From positions 248,001 to 312,000 of the forward strand of contig NZ_JAJGNO010000001.1 in assembly GCF_020782235.1 (NCBI RefSeq): a DNA stretch of 64,000 nucleotides, in the 5' to 3' direction. The position numbers and the translations under genes were made by a program. Under the pieces are notes generated by a model. That model was not told the origin of the DNA. It did no database searches and saw only the letters and a program-made list of their open reading frames with translations. How positions within the stretch are numbered: position 1 is the first letter of the stretch; every line of letters starts with the position of its first letter. Shown here piece by piece: positions 1-8,778 of this stretch. The stretch comes from Sphingobium naphthae. Its GTDB lineage: Bacteria; Pseudomonadota; Alphaproteobacteria; Sphingomonadales; Sphingomonadaceae.

Positions 1-1
1 G

Positions 2-427
2 AACGGCGACGCCACCGGATCGTCGGGCGGCCAGCCCCGGCATGAAATCAAGGCGCGGGTCGGCTATTCCAACAACGGCCTTGGCGCGCGGCTGGGCGTC
101 GACTGGGAAAGCGGCACGCATGTCGACGGTGCGCTGGACGGTAGTTCGCGCCTGGAGTTCGGCAGCCTCGCCACGGCCAATCTGCGCCTGTTCGCCAATC
201 TGGGGCAAATGCCCAGCCTGGTGAAGAATGTTCCCTTCCTGCGCGGCGCGCGCGTGTCGCTGCGGGTCGACAATATCTTCAACCAGCGGCGCGAGGTGCG
301 GGACGCGACCGGCATGACGCCGCTGCGCTACCAGCAGGATTATCTCGATCCGCTGGGCCGGACGATCTCGATCAGCTTCCGCAAGCTGTTCACGCCCAAT
401 TTCGGCGGGGCGCGAGCGGGCCGCTAG
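2..427 (+). CDS. TonB-dependent receptor, C-terminal fragment
   Basis: The frame is open from the window edge to a TAG, so only the last 141 residues are present. They look like the final strands of an outer-membrane beta-barrel: alternating hydrophobic and polar residues, a typical 'LRVDNIFNQR' strand/turn and a late 'TISISFRKLF' strand. In TonB-dependent receptors such strands close the 22-strand barrel, although here about ten residues follow the last Phe. The substrate cannot be inferred. The stop codon overlaps the stop of the convergent Lrp gene by two bases. Confidence 0.75.
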   Translation, partial: NGDATGSSGGQPRHEIKARVGYSNNGLGARLGVDWESGTHVDGALDGSSRLEFGSLATANLRLFANLGQMPSLVKNVPFLRGARVSLRVDNIFNQRREVRDATGMTPLRYQQDYLDPLGRTISISFRKLFTPNFGGARAGR

Positions 428-897
428 GCGATCGGCAGGTCCATGCCCGCCTTCACCCGGTCCAGCGCCAGATAGCTGTGATAGCTCGCGACCGCCTCAT
501 TCTCCGCGAATAGGCGGCGCGTCGTCGCTTCGTAGCTGGGCATGTCCGATGACAGGATCAGCAGCACGAAGCTGGGTCCGCCCGTGACATAATAGCATTG
601 CTGCACGTCCGGATCGGCGCGGAACTGCGCCTTGACCCGGTCGACCGTCGCCGCCTTCTCATCGGTCAGTCGCACATCCACGATCGCGGTGATGGCAAGG
701 CCCAAGGCGTGCGGCGCGACCATGGCGCTGTTGCGCGCGATGACGCCGTCGCGTTCCAGTGCGGCGACCCGTCGCTGCACGGCGGCGGTCGACAGGTTCA
801 CCGCTTCGGCGATGCTGCGCTGGGGCGTGCGATTGTCGCGCTGGAGAATGCGCAGGATGGCGCGGTCGAAGGAATCCAGAATGCGCGACGTCGTCAT
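424..897 (-). CDS. Lrp/AsnC family transcriptional regulator
   Basis: This is a 157-residue protein of normal Lrp/AsnC length. Residues about 8-65 form the N-terminal winged helix ('DRAILRILQRDNR', then 'LSTAAVQRRVAALERDGVI'), and residues about 70-150 form the RAM/Lrp effector domain ('AIVDVRLTDE', 'CYYVTGGPSFVLLIL'). I chose the ATG at 897 because conserved homology begins there, although the frame stays open upstream. It is transcribed divergently from an EamA-type exporter with about 98 bases between them. This arrangement usually means the regulator controls the exporter in response to an amino acid; that role is inference. Confidence 0.9.
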   Translation of the reverse strand: MTTSRILDSFDRAILRILQRDNRTPQRSIAEAVNLSTAAVQRRVAALERDGVIARNSAMVAPHALGLAITAIVDVRLTDEKAATVDRVKAQFRADPDVQQCYYVTGGPSFVLLILSSDMPSYEATTRRLFAENEAVASYHSYLALDRVKAGMDLPIA

Positions 898-995
898 GGC
901 GCGAGTAATTGTTGCGTCGGCGGCGGCAATCAAGAGCACAATGCGCGCTGCGATGATGATAATTCCCGACGGGCAGCGATCAAGGGAATGGCGAC

Positions 996-1952
996 ATGGT
1001 GCGAGGCGACAGCGGCGGTACGGCGGCAGGCATAGCATGCGGCATGGGCGCCGGCGCATTTTGGGGGCTGGTCTTCCTGGCGCCGGCGCTGGTGCGCGAT
1101 TTTCGGCCAGTCGACCTGGCGGTCGGGCGCTATCTCGCCTTCGGCCTGATGGCCGCCCTGCTGGCGGCACCCCGCTGGCGCCGGCTCCTTGCCGGTCTGC
1201 GGCCAAGGGCGGGCTGGGCGTTGGCCTGGCTCGCGCTCGCCGGCAATCTTCTCTATTATGTCCTGCTGGCAAGCGCGGTGCAGTTGGGCGGCATCGCCAT
1301 GACGTCGCTGGTGATCGGCTTCCTGCCCGTGGCGGTCACCATCATCGGCAGCCGCGCGCGGGGCGCGGTGCCGCTGCGACGGCTGGCTGCGTCCCTTCTG
1401 CTCTGCGGGGCGGGCGCGCTGTGCATCGGCTGGCAGGCGGTGATCGGGCCGCGGACGGAACCTGTCCTGCTTCAGCTGGCGGGGCTTGGCTGCGCGATCG
1501 GCGCGCTGCTGTCCTGGACCGCCTTCGCTGTCGGCAATCGCCACTGGCTGGACCGGCTGCCGCAGATGGAGGCGCAGGATTGGAACCTGCTGGTCGGGCT
1601 GATGACGGGCGTCCAGGCGCTGTTGCTGCTGCCGGTGGCGCTCTGGATAGGCGTGGGCGACCACGCGCCGGCCGCCTGGGCGCGCTTCGCCAGCGTATCG
1701 GTGGGCGTCGCGCTGCTGGCGTCGATCCTGGGCAATGCGCTGTGGAACCGGATGAGTCGGCTGCTGCCGCTGACGCTGGTCGGGCAGATGATCCTGTTCG
1801 AAACCGCCTTCGCGCTGCTCTACGGCTTCGTGTGGGAGCAGCGCTGGCCGACGATGCTGGAAAGCGCGGCCTTTTTGCTGGTGGTGCTGAGCGTCGTCAC
1901 GTGCATCGCCGCGCATCGGCGACCCGCGGCGGAGGCGATGACAGCCGCCTGA
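996..1952 (+). CDS. EamA/DMT-family transporter
   Basis: The 318-residue protein is almost entirely hydrophobic, with about ten membrane segments in two halves, as in drug/metabolite transporters of the EamA type. The ATG is preceded by AAGGGA at 982-987, eight bases upstream. It is divergent from an Lrp/AsnC regulator. Lrp-linked EamA proteins are often amino-acid or metabolite exporters, but the substrate is not visible in the sequence. Confidence 0.85.
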   Translation: MVRGDSGGTAAGIACGMGAGAFWGLVFLAPALVRDFRPVDLAVGRYLAFGLMAALLAAPRWRRLLAGLRPRAGWALAWLALAGNLLYYVLLASAVQLGGIAMTSLVIGFLPVAVTIIGSRARGAVPLRRLAASLLLCGAGALCIGWQAVIGPRTEPVLLQLAGLGCAIGALLSWTAFAVGNRHWLDRLPQMEAQDWNLLVGLMTGVQALLLLPVALWIGVGDHAPAAWARFASVSVGVALLASILGNALWNRMSRLLPLTLVGQMILFETAFALLYGFVWEQRWPTMLESAAFLLVVLSVVTCIAAHRRPAAEAMTAA

Positions 1953-1996
1953 TTGCGTCCTTTCCCCTGTGGCCGATTCGCTATAGGGCCAACGGC

Positions 1997-2395
1997 ATGA
2001 CCAATTTATTCCTCGTGATGGGCGGCGGCGCGATTGGCGCGGCGCTGCGCTATCAGCTCGGCCGGTTGGCCGGGCATCTGACGCCTGGCGCGACCTGGCC
2101 CTGGGGCACGTTCGCCGCCAATCTGATCGGCGGCTTCGCCATGGGCCTGCTCGCCGGATGGCTGGCGCGCGAGGGCGGCGCGGCGGCGCGCATCGGCGGC
2201 GAATCGCTGCGGCTGCTGCTGGGCGTGGGCCTGCTCGGCGGCTTCACCACATTTTCCGCCTTCAGCCTGGAAACCATGCTGATGATCGATCGCGGCCAGA
2301 CCATGACGGCGCTCGGCTATGCGCTGGCGTCGGTCGCCGGCGCTGTTGGCGCGCTGGGGCTGGGCCTGACGCTGATGCGGAACGTGGCGGCATGA
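1997..2395 (+). CDS. crcB: Fluoride channel CrcB/Fluc
   Basis: The protein has 132 residues with four hydrophobic segments, the normal size of a Fluc subunit, which works as an antiparallel dimer exporting fluoride. Family signatures are visible: 'GTFAANLIGGF' in helix 2 and 'GGFTTFSAFSLE' in helix 3, which contains the pore Phe and Ser/Thr residues. The start ATG lies nine bases after a TATAGG that could be a -10 box, but I see no good -35. No fluoride riboswitch was recognised in the 44-base gap upstream. The stop overlaps the next start as ATGA. Confidence 0.93.
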   Translation: MTNLFLVMGGGAIGAALRYQLGRLAGHLTPGATWPWGTFAANLIGGFAMGLLAGWLAREGGAAARIGGESLRLLLGVGLLGGFTTFSAFSLETMLMIDRGQTMTALGYALASVAGAVGALGLGLTLMRNVAA

Positions 2396-3756
2396 AGGGG
2401 CGTCCTCCAGCCAAGGGCGGCGCAGGTTCGCGCGGCGGCAAAACCGCCGGAAGCGGCCGGCCTTCTGATCGCAAGCCGACCGGACGCGGCAAGCCAGCAG
2501 CCCCGCGCAAGCGCGATGGGGACAAGCCCGGTTTCAAGCCGCGTGCGCCAGCGGCGGCCAAATCCGCGGCTGCACGCTCTGCAACGCCCCGGCCCGCCGC
2601 CGCCGCCGCCGCCGCGAAGGCCAGTCCGGCCAAGCCCAATCCCGCCAAGGGCGTATCGCTCGACGTGCGGCAATATCGGGTGGTCGCCGATGACGACGGC
2701 ATCCGCCTCGACCGCTGGTTCCAGCGGCATCTGCCCGATGTCGGCTTCAACCTCGTGTCGCGCTGGTCGCGGACGGGGCAGCTGCGCGTCGGTGGCGCTC
2801 GCGCGGCGCCGGGCGATCGGATCAGCGAAGGCCAGATGATCCGGGTGCCGCCCGCCGAACAGAAGCCGGACGCCGCCGATCGGCCCAAGCGCGCGCGCGT
2901 CGTCGACCTGACGCCGGACGAGATCGCCTATGCGCAGGACATGGTAATCCATCGCGATGCGCAGGCGATCGTCATCAACAAGCCCCCGGGTCTCGCGACC
3001 CAGGGCGGGACAAAGACCGACGCTCATGTCGACAAGCTGCTCGACGCGCTCTTGTTCGACGCGGAATCGCGGCCCAAATTGGTCCATCGGCTGGACAAGG
3101 ATACGTCGGGCGCCTTGCTGCTCGCCCGCACCAGCCGCGCCGCCGCGCATTTCGCCAAGGCCTTTTCCAGCCGCACCGCGCGCAAGGTCTATTGGGCGCT
3201 GGTGATGGGCGTCCCGTCGATCGAGGACGGCATGATCGAATTGCCGATCGCCAAGCAGCCGGGCACCGGCGGCGAAAAGATGCATGTGGACGAGGAAGAG
3301 GGCCTGCCGGCGCGTTCGCGCTATCGGGTGATCGAACGGGCGGGCAATCGCGCCGCCTGGGTCGAGCTGCAGCCCTACACCGGGCGCACCCACCAGTTGC
3401 GCGTCCACATGGCGGCGATCGGCCATCCGATCGTCGGCGATGGCAAATATGGCGGCAAGGAAGCGTTCCTGTCGGGCACGATCAGTCGCAAGATGCATCT
3501 TCATGCGCGCCGCATCAGGGTGGATCATCCCGATGGCGGGCGCGTCGACATGACGGCGGAGCTGCCGACCCATTTCGCCAACAGCCTGAACGAACTGGGT
3601 TTCGACCTGGCGCTGGGCGACATGCCGCTGGATGACGAGATCGATCGCACCCCGACGCGCGAGGATGAGAAGAAGGCGGCGCGCCAGCATGCCAAGCAAT
3701 ATCGCAAGGGGCGCAAGGGCGAGCGACGCGCGCGGGGCAGCGCGCGCAACGCGTGA
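2392..3756 (+). CDS. RluA-family 23S rRNA pseudouridine synthase (S4 domain plus catalytic domain)
   Basis: The protein has 454 residues. The first ~85 are a Lys/Arg/Ala/Pro/Gly-rich disordered tail, including a GCC/GCG run coding polyalanine near 2597-2617. An S4-like RNA-binding domain follows ('DGIRLDRWFQRHLP'), then the catalytic domain with 'HRLDKDTSGALLLA', whose first Asp is the nucleophile of the RluA/C/D family. The start overlaps the crcB stop (ATGA), so the two are co-translated. Similarity is closest to RluC-like enzymes, but the exact uridine targets cannot be assigned. A second low-complexity basic tail ends the protein. Confidence 0.9.
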   Translation: MKGRPPAKGGAGSRGGKTAGSGRPSDRKPTGRGKPAAPRKRDGDKPGFKPRAPAAAKSAAARSATPRPAAAAAAAKASPAKPNPAKGVSLDVRQYRVVADDDGIRLDRWFQRHLPDVGFNLVSRWSRTGQLRVGGARAAPGDRISEGQMIRVPPAEQKPDAADRPKRARVVDLTPDEIAYAQDMVIHRDAQAIVINKPPGLATQGGTKTDAHVDKLLDALLFDAESRPKLVHRLDKDTSGALLLARTSRAAAHFAKAFSSRTARKVYWALVMGVPSIEDGMIELPIAKQPGTGGEKMHVDEEEGLPARSRYRVIERAGNRAAWVELQPYTGRTHQLRVHMAAIGHPIVGDGKYGGKEAFLSGTISRKMHLHARRIRVDHPDGGRVDMTAELPTHFANSLNELGFDLALGDMPLDDEIDRTPTREDEKKAARQHAKQYRKGRKGERRARGSARNA

Positions 3757-3766
3757 TCGGACGGCC

Positions 3767-4426
3767 ATGACCAACCGCCTTGCCGTATTCGATTGCGACG
3801 GAACGCTGGTCGACAGCCAGCATAATATCTGCACCGCCATGGCGCGCGCGTTCGAAGCGGTGCAACTGACTCCGCCGGAGCGGCTGGCGATCCTGGCGGT
3901 GGTCGGCCTGTCGCTGCCGGTCGCCATGGCGCGTCTGCTGCCCGAGGCGGAGAGCGATTTTCACGATCATCTGGCCGATCATTATAAGAGCGCGTTTCAG
4001 GCGTTGCGGCGGGAAAATGCCGTATCGGAACCCCTCTACCCCGGCATTGCCGAGCTGGTGGCGGAGCTGGATGCGGCGGGATGGCTGCTGGGCGTGGCCA
4101 CGGGCAAGTCGGATCGCGGCCTCAACCTCTGCCTGTCGCACCATGGCATCCTCGATCGGTTCGTGACGCTCCAGACCGCCGACCGTCACCCGTCCAAGCC
4201 GCACCCCTCGATGCTGCTGACCGCCATGGCCGACGCGGGCGCGACGCCCGAAACGACGGTGATGATCGGCGACACCAGCTTCGACATCGACATGGGGCTG
4301 GCCGCTGGCGCGCGCGCGATCGGGGTGGGATGGGGCTATCATCCGGCGCAGGAACTGACGGCGGCCGGCGCGCATGGCGTGGCGATGGACAGCATGGAGC
4401 TGCGCCGCCATATCGGCGCGCCATGA
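3767..4426 (+). CDS. HAD-superfamily hydrolase (phosphoglycolate-phosphatase-like)
   Basis: The protein has 219 residues and all four HAD motifs: 'FDCDGTLVDS' (nucleophile Asp and general acid Asp), 'GVATGKSDR' (motif II Thr), the Lys of 'HPSKPHPS', and 'MIGDTSFDIDMG' (Mg-binding Asp pair). The helical cap sits between motifs I and II. It is probably a small-molecule phosphatase; homologues in this operon position are often annotated as Gph or YjjG-like, so the substrate is uncertain. It lies 10 bases after the pseudouridine synthase and its stop overlaps the next start (ATGA). Confidence 0.88.
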   Translation: MTNRLAVFDCDGTLVDSQHNICTAMARAFEAVQLTPPERLAILAVVGLSLPVAMARLLPEAESDFHDHLADHYKSAFQALRRENAVSEPLYPGIAELVAELDAAGWLLGVATGKSDRGLNLCLSHHGILDRFVTLQTADRHPSKPHPSMLLTAMADAGATPETTVMIGDTSFDIDMGLAAGARAIGVGWGYHPAQELTAAGAHGVAMDSMELRRHIGAP

Positions 4427-4689
4427 CCGACGTTCCACCCTCCCCGCCGCCGCCGCCCATCGACCCCGACAAGGTGGCGCGCCAGCGTCATTTCGCGATC
4501 GGCTTGTTCCGCCTGTCCGGCGCCTTCATCGTCATGTTCGGCTTCCTGGCGATCATGCAGCGCTTTTCCTGGGTGCAGGGCGACAAGGCCAAGGCGTTCG
4601 GCGCCATCATGGTGGTGACGGGCCTGTTCCAGTTCGTCGTCGTGCCGCGATTGTTGCTGGCGCTGTTCCGCAAAAGGCCGCCGCAATGA
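4423..4689 (+). CDS. Small membrane protein of unknown function
   Basis: The protein has 88 residues. A proline-rich N-terminus ('PPSPPPPPIDPD') is followed by two hydrophobic segments at about residues 25-45 and 58-80, and a basic C-terminus. It overlaps both neighbours by ATGA junctions, sitting between the HAD hydrolase and the ATP12 chaperone. That tight coupling supports it as a real gene. I cannot assign a function; the neighbourhood only hints at membrane or ATP-synthase biogenesis. Confidence 0.75.
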   Translation: MTDVPPSPPPPPIDPDKVARQRHFAIGLFRLSGAFIVMFGFLAIMQRFSWVQGDKAKAFGAIMVVTGLFQFVVVPRLLLALFRKRPPQ

Positions 4690-5381
4690 AGCGTTTCTAT
4701 ACGGATGTCGGCGTGGTCGAGAGCGCCGGGGGCTTCGCTATCGAACTGGACGGGCGACCGGTGCGCACGCCCGCTCGCGCGCTGCTGGCGCTGCCGACCC
4801 CAGCCCTGGCGCAGGCCGTGGCGGCGGAGTGGCGCGCGCAGGGCGACACCATCGATCCTGCCGCCATGCCCTTCACAGGCCTCGCCAATGCCGCAATCGA
4901 CCATGTCGCCCCCGATCCCGCAGCTTTCGCCGCCAGCATCGCGCGCTATGCGCAGAGCGACCTGCTTTGCTATCGCGCCGAGGGTCCCGACGCGCTGGGG
5001 CAGCGGCAGGCAGACGCCTGGAACCCGCTGCTGGAATGGGCGCAGGCGCGCTATGACGTGACGTTCCTGCTGACGAGCGGGGTCATACCGGTGGCACAGC
5101 CGCCCGAGAGCATAGCACGGCTCGAAGCGGCGGTGGCAGCGCTCGATCCTTTCACGCTCGCAGCATTATCGACGCTGGTGACGCTGAGCGGATCGCTGGT
5201 CTGCGGCCTGGCCATCGTCGAGGGCGGCCGAGATCCCGCTGCAGTCTGGCAGGCGGCGGAGGTCGACGAGGCATGGCAGAGCGAGCAATGGGGCGAAGAT
5301 GCCGAAGCGGCGGCGCGGAACGGTCGTCGAGCGGCGGAGTTTTCCATGGCCGGAGCCTTTTGCGCGATGAGCCGAATGTAA
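4686..5381 (+). CDS. ATP12-family F1-ATPase assembly chaperone
   Basis: The 231-residue protein matches the alphaproteobacterial/mitochondrial ATP12 family, which binds the F1 alpha subunit before assembly. Recognisable parts are 'GRPVRTPARALLALPT' near the N-terminus, 'YAQSDLLCYRAEGP' and the C-terminal 'EVDEAWQSEQWGED'. It is the last gene of the crcB operon, overlapping the small membrane protein by ATGA. The family is restricted to alphaproteobacteria and mitochondria, which helps place the organism. Confidence 0.9.
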   Translation: MKRFYTDVGVVESAGGFAIELDGRPVRTPARALLALPTPALAQAVAAEWRAQGDTIDPAAMPFTGLANAAIDHVAPDPAAFAASIARYAQSDLLCYRAEGPDALGQRQADAWNPLLEWAQARYDVTFLLTSGVIPVAQPPESIARLEAAVAALDPFTLAALSTLVTLSGSLVCGLAIVEGGRDPAAVWQAAEVDEAWQSEQWGEDAEAAARNGRRAAEFSMAGAFCAMSRM

Positions 5382-5487
5382 AAGAGTCGGAACCTGGCTA
5401 TTGCTTCGTTCATTGAAGGAGTTGAGACGCGCGAAAACCGCGCCGGATCGATTGTTTCGATGCAACCAGTTCAAGGAGACCCTGACA

Positions 5488-6315
5488 TTGGCCCGACCCG
5501 CCAAGCTTGCCTATCTGATGTTCGCCGCACCGCTGGCGCTGGCCGCGCCGGCCCTGGCGCAGCAGTCCCCCGCCACGCCGAGCGCCCCTGCCACGCCGAA
5601 CACCCCCGCCCCGGCCACGCCCCCCGCTGAAGCGCCAGCTCCGGCCGCCGATGCCGCAGCGCCGGCGACCGACGCCGCGGCGCCGGCTGCGCGCGAGATG
5701 ACGCCGGAGGAAATCGCCGCCTTCAACCAAGCCGTCACCGACTTTACGGCGGGCCAGAGCGCCCAGCAGGCCGGCGACAATGCCGGCGCGGTGGCCAAAT
5801 ATGATGCCGCAATCCCCGCGATCCGCACCGCGGTCGAGGCTGATCCCGGCAAGATCGACAATGTGAACTTCCTGGCCAACGCCCTCTATGCCGATGCCGC
5901 CGCCTATGGCGCGATGGGCCAGATGGACAAGGTGATCTCGCTCTATAATGACGCCCTGCCCTATTGGCGCAAGGTCGTCGAAGCCAAGCCGACCGACACC
6001 GCCAGCCGCAACATCCTGGCCGGCATCCTGATCCAGCTGGGCAACCAGAAGCTGGCGACGCACGACACGGACGGCGCCGACCCCTATTATCAGGAGGCGC
6101 TGACGCTGGCGCGCAAGTCGACCGCGGCGCAGCCGACCGACGCCGTCAGCAAGAATATCCTGCTGTCGGCCCTGATCGGAGCCAGCCAGACGTCGATGGA
6201 GGAAGGCCTGCGCGATGAGGCGATCAACATGGGCAAGGCGATGATGGCCGATGGCACGATCGATGCGACCAACCGTCCCTCGATCGAAGTGATGACCGGC
6301 GCCAAGACCGGCTGA
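5488..6315 (+). CDS. Exported TPR-like protein
   Basis: I place the start at TTG 5488: AAGGAG lies at 5473-5478, nine bases upstream, and the resulting N-terminus is a clean signal peptide ending 'APALA' before Gln. An Ala/Pro-rich linker of about 50 residues follows. Residues about 80-270 contain helical repeats with TPR-like spacing ('QQAGDNAGAVAKYDAAI', 'LGNQKLATHDTDGADPYYQEAL'). The protein is probably periplasmic and works in protein-protein contacts. There is no close operon partner. Confidence 0.78.
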   Translation: MARPAKLAYLMFAAPLALAAPALAQQSPATPSAPATPNTPAPATPPAEAPAPAADAAAPATDAAAPAAREMTPEEIAAFNQAVTDFTAGQSAQQAGDNAGAVAKYDAAIPAIRTAVEADPGKIDNVNFLANALYADAAAYGAMGQMDKVISLYNDALPYWRKVVEAKPTDTASRNILAGILIQLGNQKLATHDTDGADPYYQEALTLARKSTAAQPTDAVSKNILLSALIGASQTSMEEGLRDEAINMGKAMMADGTIDATNRPSIEVMTGAKTG

Positions 6316-6327
6316 TTCTGTCCTATC

Positions 6328-6358
6328 GGCTCGGGGCGCAGTCGATGCGTCCCGGGCC
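6328..6358. terminator. Hairpin between convergent genes
   Basis: An interrupted inverted repeat (GGC.CGGG.CGCA / TGCG.CCCG.GCC) lies in the 54-base gap between the convergent TPR gene and chemoreceptor. No T-run follows on either strand, so intrinsic termination is only possible. Confidence 0.35.
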
Positions 6359-6369
6359 GTTCGAAGGGT

Positions 6370-7770
6370 TCAGCCCTGATCCTGATAGGCCATCTGCAGG
6401 ACGCCCCAATGCCGGCCCCGCACATGGATGGACGCGATCACTTGCTTCAGCAGCACCACCGCGCCATCAGCCGTCGGACGACGATAGGCCTTGATGCAGA
6501 AGGGTTCGGTGATCCGGCACTGGTCGCGCGTGTCGGGGAAGTCGAAGATCAGCCCTTGGCGGGAATGTTCCGCATTCCAGACGGAATCGCCCATCCGCTG
6601 CGGATGCGCGCGTTCCGGCATGGCGACCGCGCCAAAGGCGTTGCGATCGGTAAAGGTCATGCCGAACAGGCCCGTATAGCCCCGCGCCATTTCCTGGCGC
6701 ACGCGCGCGGCCGGGATCATCACCGCCTGCACCGGATGCGTATATTGTTCGGGATCGGTCCCGGGGATCGGCGCATAATGGTCGCTGAACAGCTCCGCCT
6801 CTGTAATTCTCCCATCGACAATCGCCTGCTCGATGGCTTGGGAAACGGCTTGCGCCGATTCCAGGCTGAAACGGATATAGGGCGAATCGGGAATATCGAC
6901 GCCGCTTTCGGCCAGATATTGCAGCAGCATGTTGGTGTCTTCGCTGGCGCTCGTAATGCGACCGGACAGGCGCTGAAGCCCGCCCGCATTATCGTTCGAC
7001 GTGCTCGCCAGCGCGGCGAGGCCCGTGCGAATTTCCCCGGCCGATCCCACCATGGAGCCGATGCGCTGCGCCACCGTTTCGCTATTGTTGGACAGGTCCA
7101 GCATCAGCGCGGCGAGACGTTCGACCAGCGTTTCGATATTGCGCGTATCGGACTGGGCCGTGCGCGCCGTCTGGGCGCCGCGCGTGATGCTGTCGAGCAT
7201 GCCGTCCGCCTCACCCGTCAGCGCGGCGATCGAGCGTTCGATCGTCTGCGTCGCGGCGCCGGTTTCCTGGGCCAGCTTCTTGACCTCCGCCGCCACCACA
7301 GCGAAGCCGCGGCCGGCGTCGCCCGCCCGCGCCGCTTCGATCGTCGCGTTGAGCGCCAGCAAATTGGTCTGGCTGGCAATGCCGCTGATCACGCTGGTAA
7401 CGTGGGCGACCGTCTTCAACGCCTCGCCGAAACCGTCGAGCCGCGCATGAATGCGGCTCACCTGCTCGATCAGGTCGACGAAGTTCATGTTGGCGGCCGA
7501 TAGCTGGCGGCCCGAATCATCGATGATCGCGCGAGCGGCCACCGCCTTCTCCCGCGCATCCTGTCCCGCCAGCGAGACGCGCTCGCCATCCTGCGACAAT
7601 TGCGCGGCCGCGCCGCTGATCGCCTCGATCGTGCGCGCCTGCTGCGTCACGCGCGTCGCGAGCTCGCCGATGTCGGCCTGGAGATCAAGCGTGCGTATAC
7701 CCAGATCGCCAGACAGTTTGGCGACCTTCATTACCGCGCGCGCGACATTGTCAGATTGCGTGTCCCTCAT
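6370..7770 (-). CDS. Soluble methyl-accepting chemotaxis protein with C-terminal sensor module
   Basis: The ATG at 7770 gives 466 residues (a GTG lies just upstream). There are no membrane segments and no HAMP domain. Residues about 40-290 form the MCP coiled-coil signalling domain with the conserved hairpin tip '[19 protein letters not shown]' and '[15 protein letters not shown]'. The last ~150 residues hold the C-terminal module seen in some alphaproteobacterial MCPs ('[17 protein letters not shown]', 'FCIKAYRR', '[13 protein letters not shown]'), probably a PAS/Cache-like ligand or redox sensor. It should sense a cytoplasmic cue and feed CheA. No che genes are in the window. Confidence 0.88.
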   Translation of the reverse strand: MRDTQSDNVARAVMKVAKLSGDLGIRTLDLQADIGELATRVTQQARTIEAISGAAAQLSQDGERVSLAGQDAREKAVAARAIIDDSGRQLSAANMNFVDLIEQVSRIHARLDGFGEALKTVAHVTSVISGIASQTNLLALNATIEAARAGDAGRGFAVVAAEVKKLAQETGAATQTIERSIAALTGEADGMLDSITRGAQTARTAQSDTRNIETLVERLAALMLDLSNNSETVAQRIGSMVGSAGEIRTGLAALASTSNDNAGGLQRLSGRITSASEDTNMLLQYLAESGVDIPDSPYIRFSLESAQAVSQAIEQAIVDGRITEAELFSDHYAPIPGTDPEQYTHPVQAVMIPAARVRQEMARGYTGLFGMTFTDRNAFGAVAMPERAHPQRMGDSVWNAEHSRQGLIFDFPDTRDQCRITEPFCIKAYRRPTADGAVVLLKQVIASIHVRGRHWGVLQMAYQDQG

Positions 7771-7779
7771 CACTCTGCA

Positions 7780-7814
7780 CCGCTAACGCTGCGTGGTAAA
7801 TTAAGCGTTAGCGG
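7780..7814. repeat. Perfect 11-bp inverted repeat upstream of the chemoreceptor
   Basis: CCGCTAACGCT and AGCGTTAGCGG are separated by 13 bases. The repeat ends 9 bases upstream of the chemoreceptor start and 11 bases after the stop of the preceding EamA gene on the same strand. There is no following T-run, so it is either an operator for the MCP gene or an RNA hairpin. Confidence 0.7.
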
Positions 7815-7825
7815 CGTTCACGATC

Positions 7826-8743
7826 CTAGAGCGCGCCCGCAAGCGCCAGCACGACCCCTGCCACCACCAGCAACAGGCCGGCGGCTTCGCTACGCTGCAT
7901 CTGTTCGCGCAGGTAGAAATGGCCAAATGCCATGGTGAAAGCGACCTCCACCTGCCCCACGATCCGGACCAGAGCGACAGGTGCGGTGGCAAAGCCGGTG
8001 AACCAGCAGGCCGAACCCAGCGCGGAGAGCAGGCCGACCTGCCCCGACACGCGCCAGCTGCTGAAGACCCGGCGCATTTCGCCCGGTTCGCGCCAGAGCA
8101 GCCAGCCGCCCTGCAGCACGGTCTGCATCGGCACCGTCACCGCCAGCACTATCAAGGCCGCGAGGACGGGGTCCGGCGTATCGACGGCCTGCGTCGCGCG
8201 GCGGATGCCTATGGCGGTCAGGGCGAAGAAAAAGCCCGAGGCGATGCCCGCCACCGCGCCTGGCTGCCCCAATGCTCGCAGGAAGTCCATCGGCCCCATT
8301 TTCCGCCCCCCGGTCGACAGCAGCATGACCCCGGCCACGCCGCAGCCGATCCCGCCCCAGCTGAGCGGCGACAGATTTTCTCCGAGCAGGAAGAAGGAAA
8401 GGGCCGCGCCCTGCACCGCCTCGGTTTTGGAATAAGCGGTTCCGACGACGAAATTGCGATGGCGAAAGGCGCTGATGAGCAGGTTGGTCGCGATGATCTG
8501 CGCCAGTCCGCCGGCCGCGCAGAATAGCAGGAAGGCAGGATGCAGCGCCGGCAGGGGGCGGGGAAAGAGCAGGCGATAGGCGGCGAGCAGCACCAGCGTG
8601 AAGGGAATGCCGTAGAGATAGCGGACCAGCCCCGCGCCGTTCAGCGACAGGCTGTCGCTCACGCGCCGCTGCACCGCTGTGCGCCAGGCCTGCATCGCAC
8701 CCGCAACCAGGGTGGCGGGCAGCCAGATGGGGGATGAGATCAT
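7826..8743 (-). CDS. EamA/DMT-family transporter
   Basis: The protein has 305 residues and about ten hydrophobic segments in two EamA-like halves. The second half ends 'GFATAPVALVRIVGQVEVAFTM' followed by 'FYLREQMQRSEAAGLLLVVAGV', typical of the C-terminal EamA repeat. It is distinct from the transporter at 996-1952. There is no good Shine-Dalgarno, and a -10-like TATAGG ends seven bases before the ATG. Substrate unknown. Confidence 0.83.
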   Translation of the reverse strand: MISSPIWLPATLVAGAMQAWRTAVQRRVSDSLSLNGAGLVRYLYGIPFTLVLLAAYRLLFPRPLPALHPAFLLFCAAGGLAQIIATNLLISAFRHRNFVVGTAYSKTEAVQGAALSFFLLGENLSPLSWGGIGCGVAGVMLLSTGGRKMGPMDFLRALGQPGAVAGIASGFFFALTAIGIRRATQAVDTPDPVLAALIVLAVTVPMQTVLQGGWLLWREPGEMRRVFSSWRVSGQVGLLSALGSACWFTGFATAPVALVRIVGQVEVAFTMAFGHFYLREQMQRSEAAGLLLVVAGVVLALAGAL

Positions 8744-8750
8744 GCCCCGC

Positions 8751-8778
8751 CCTATAGCGGCGACACATCGCCCGTCAT
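8751..8778 (-). promoter_or_regulatory. Candidate promoter of the EamA gene (leaderless type)
   Basis: On the minus strand ATGACG (8773-8778), a 16-base spacer and TATAGG (8751-8756) precede the ATG by seven bases. The predicted transcript would begin at or next to the start codon. The -35 overlaps the stop codon of the upstream DUF3667 gene. Confidence 0.45.

Noticed and set aside
1953..1996. Possible fluoride riboswitch before crcB
   Set aside because: The 44-base gap is too short for the known crcB riboswitch fold and shows no matching pseudoknot pattern.
632..2395. A 587-codon frame leading into crcB
   Set aside because: Only the last 132 codons are a real protein; the upstream part is an off-frame reading of the EamA gene and the antisense of the Lrp gene.
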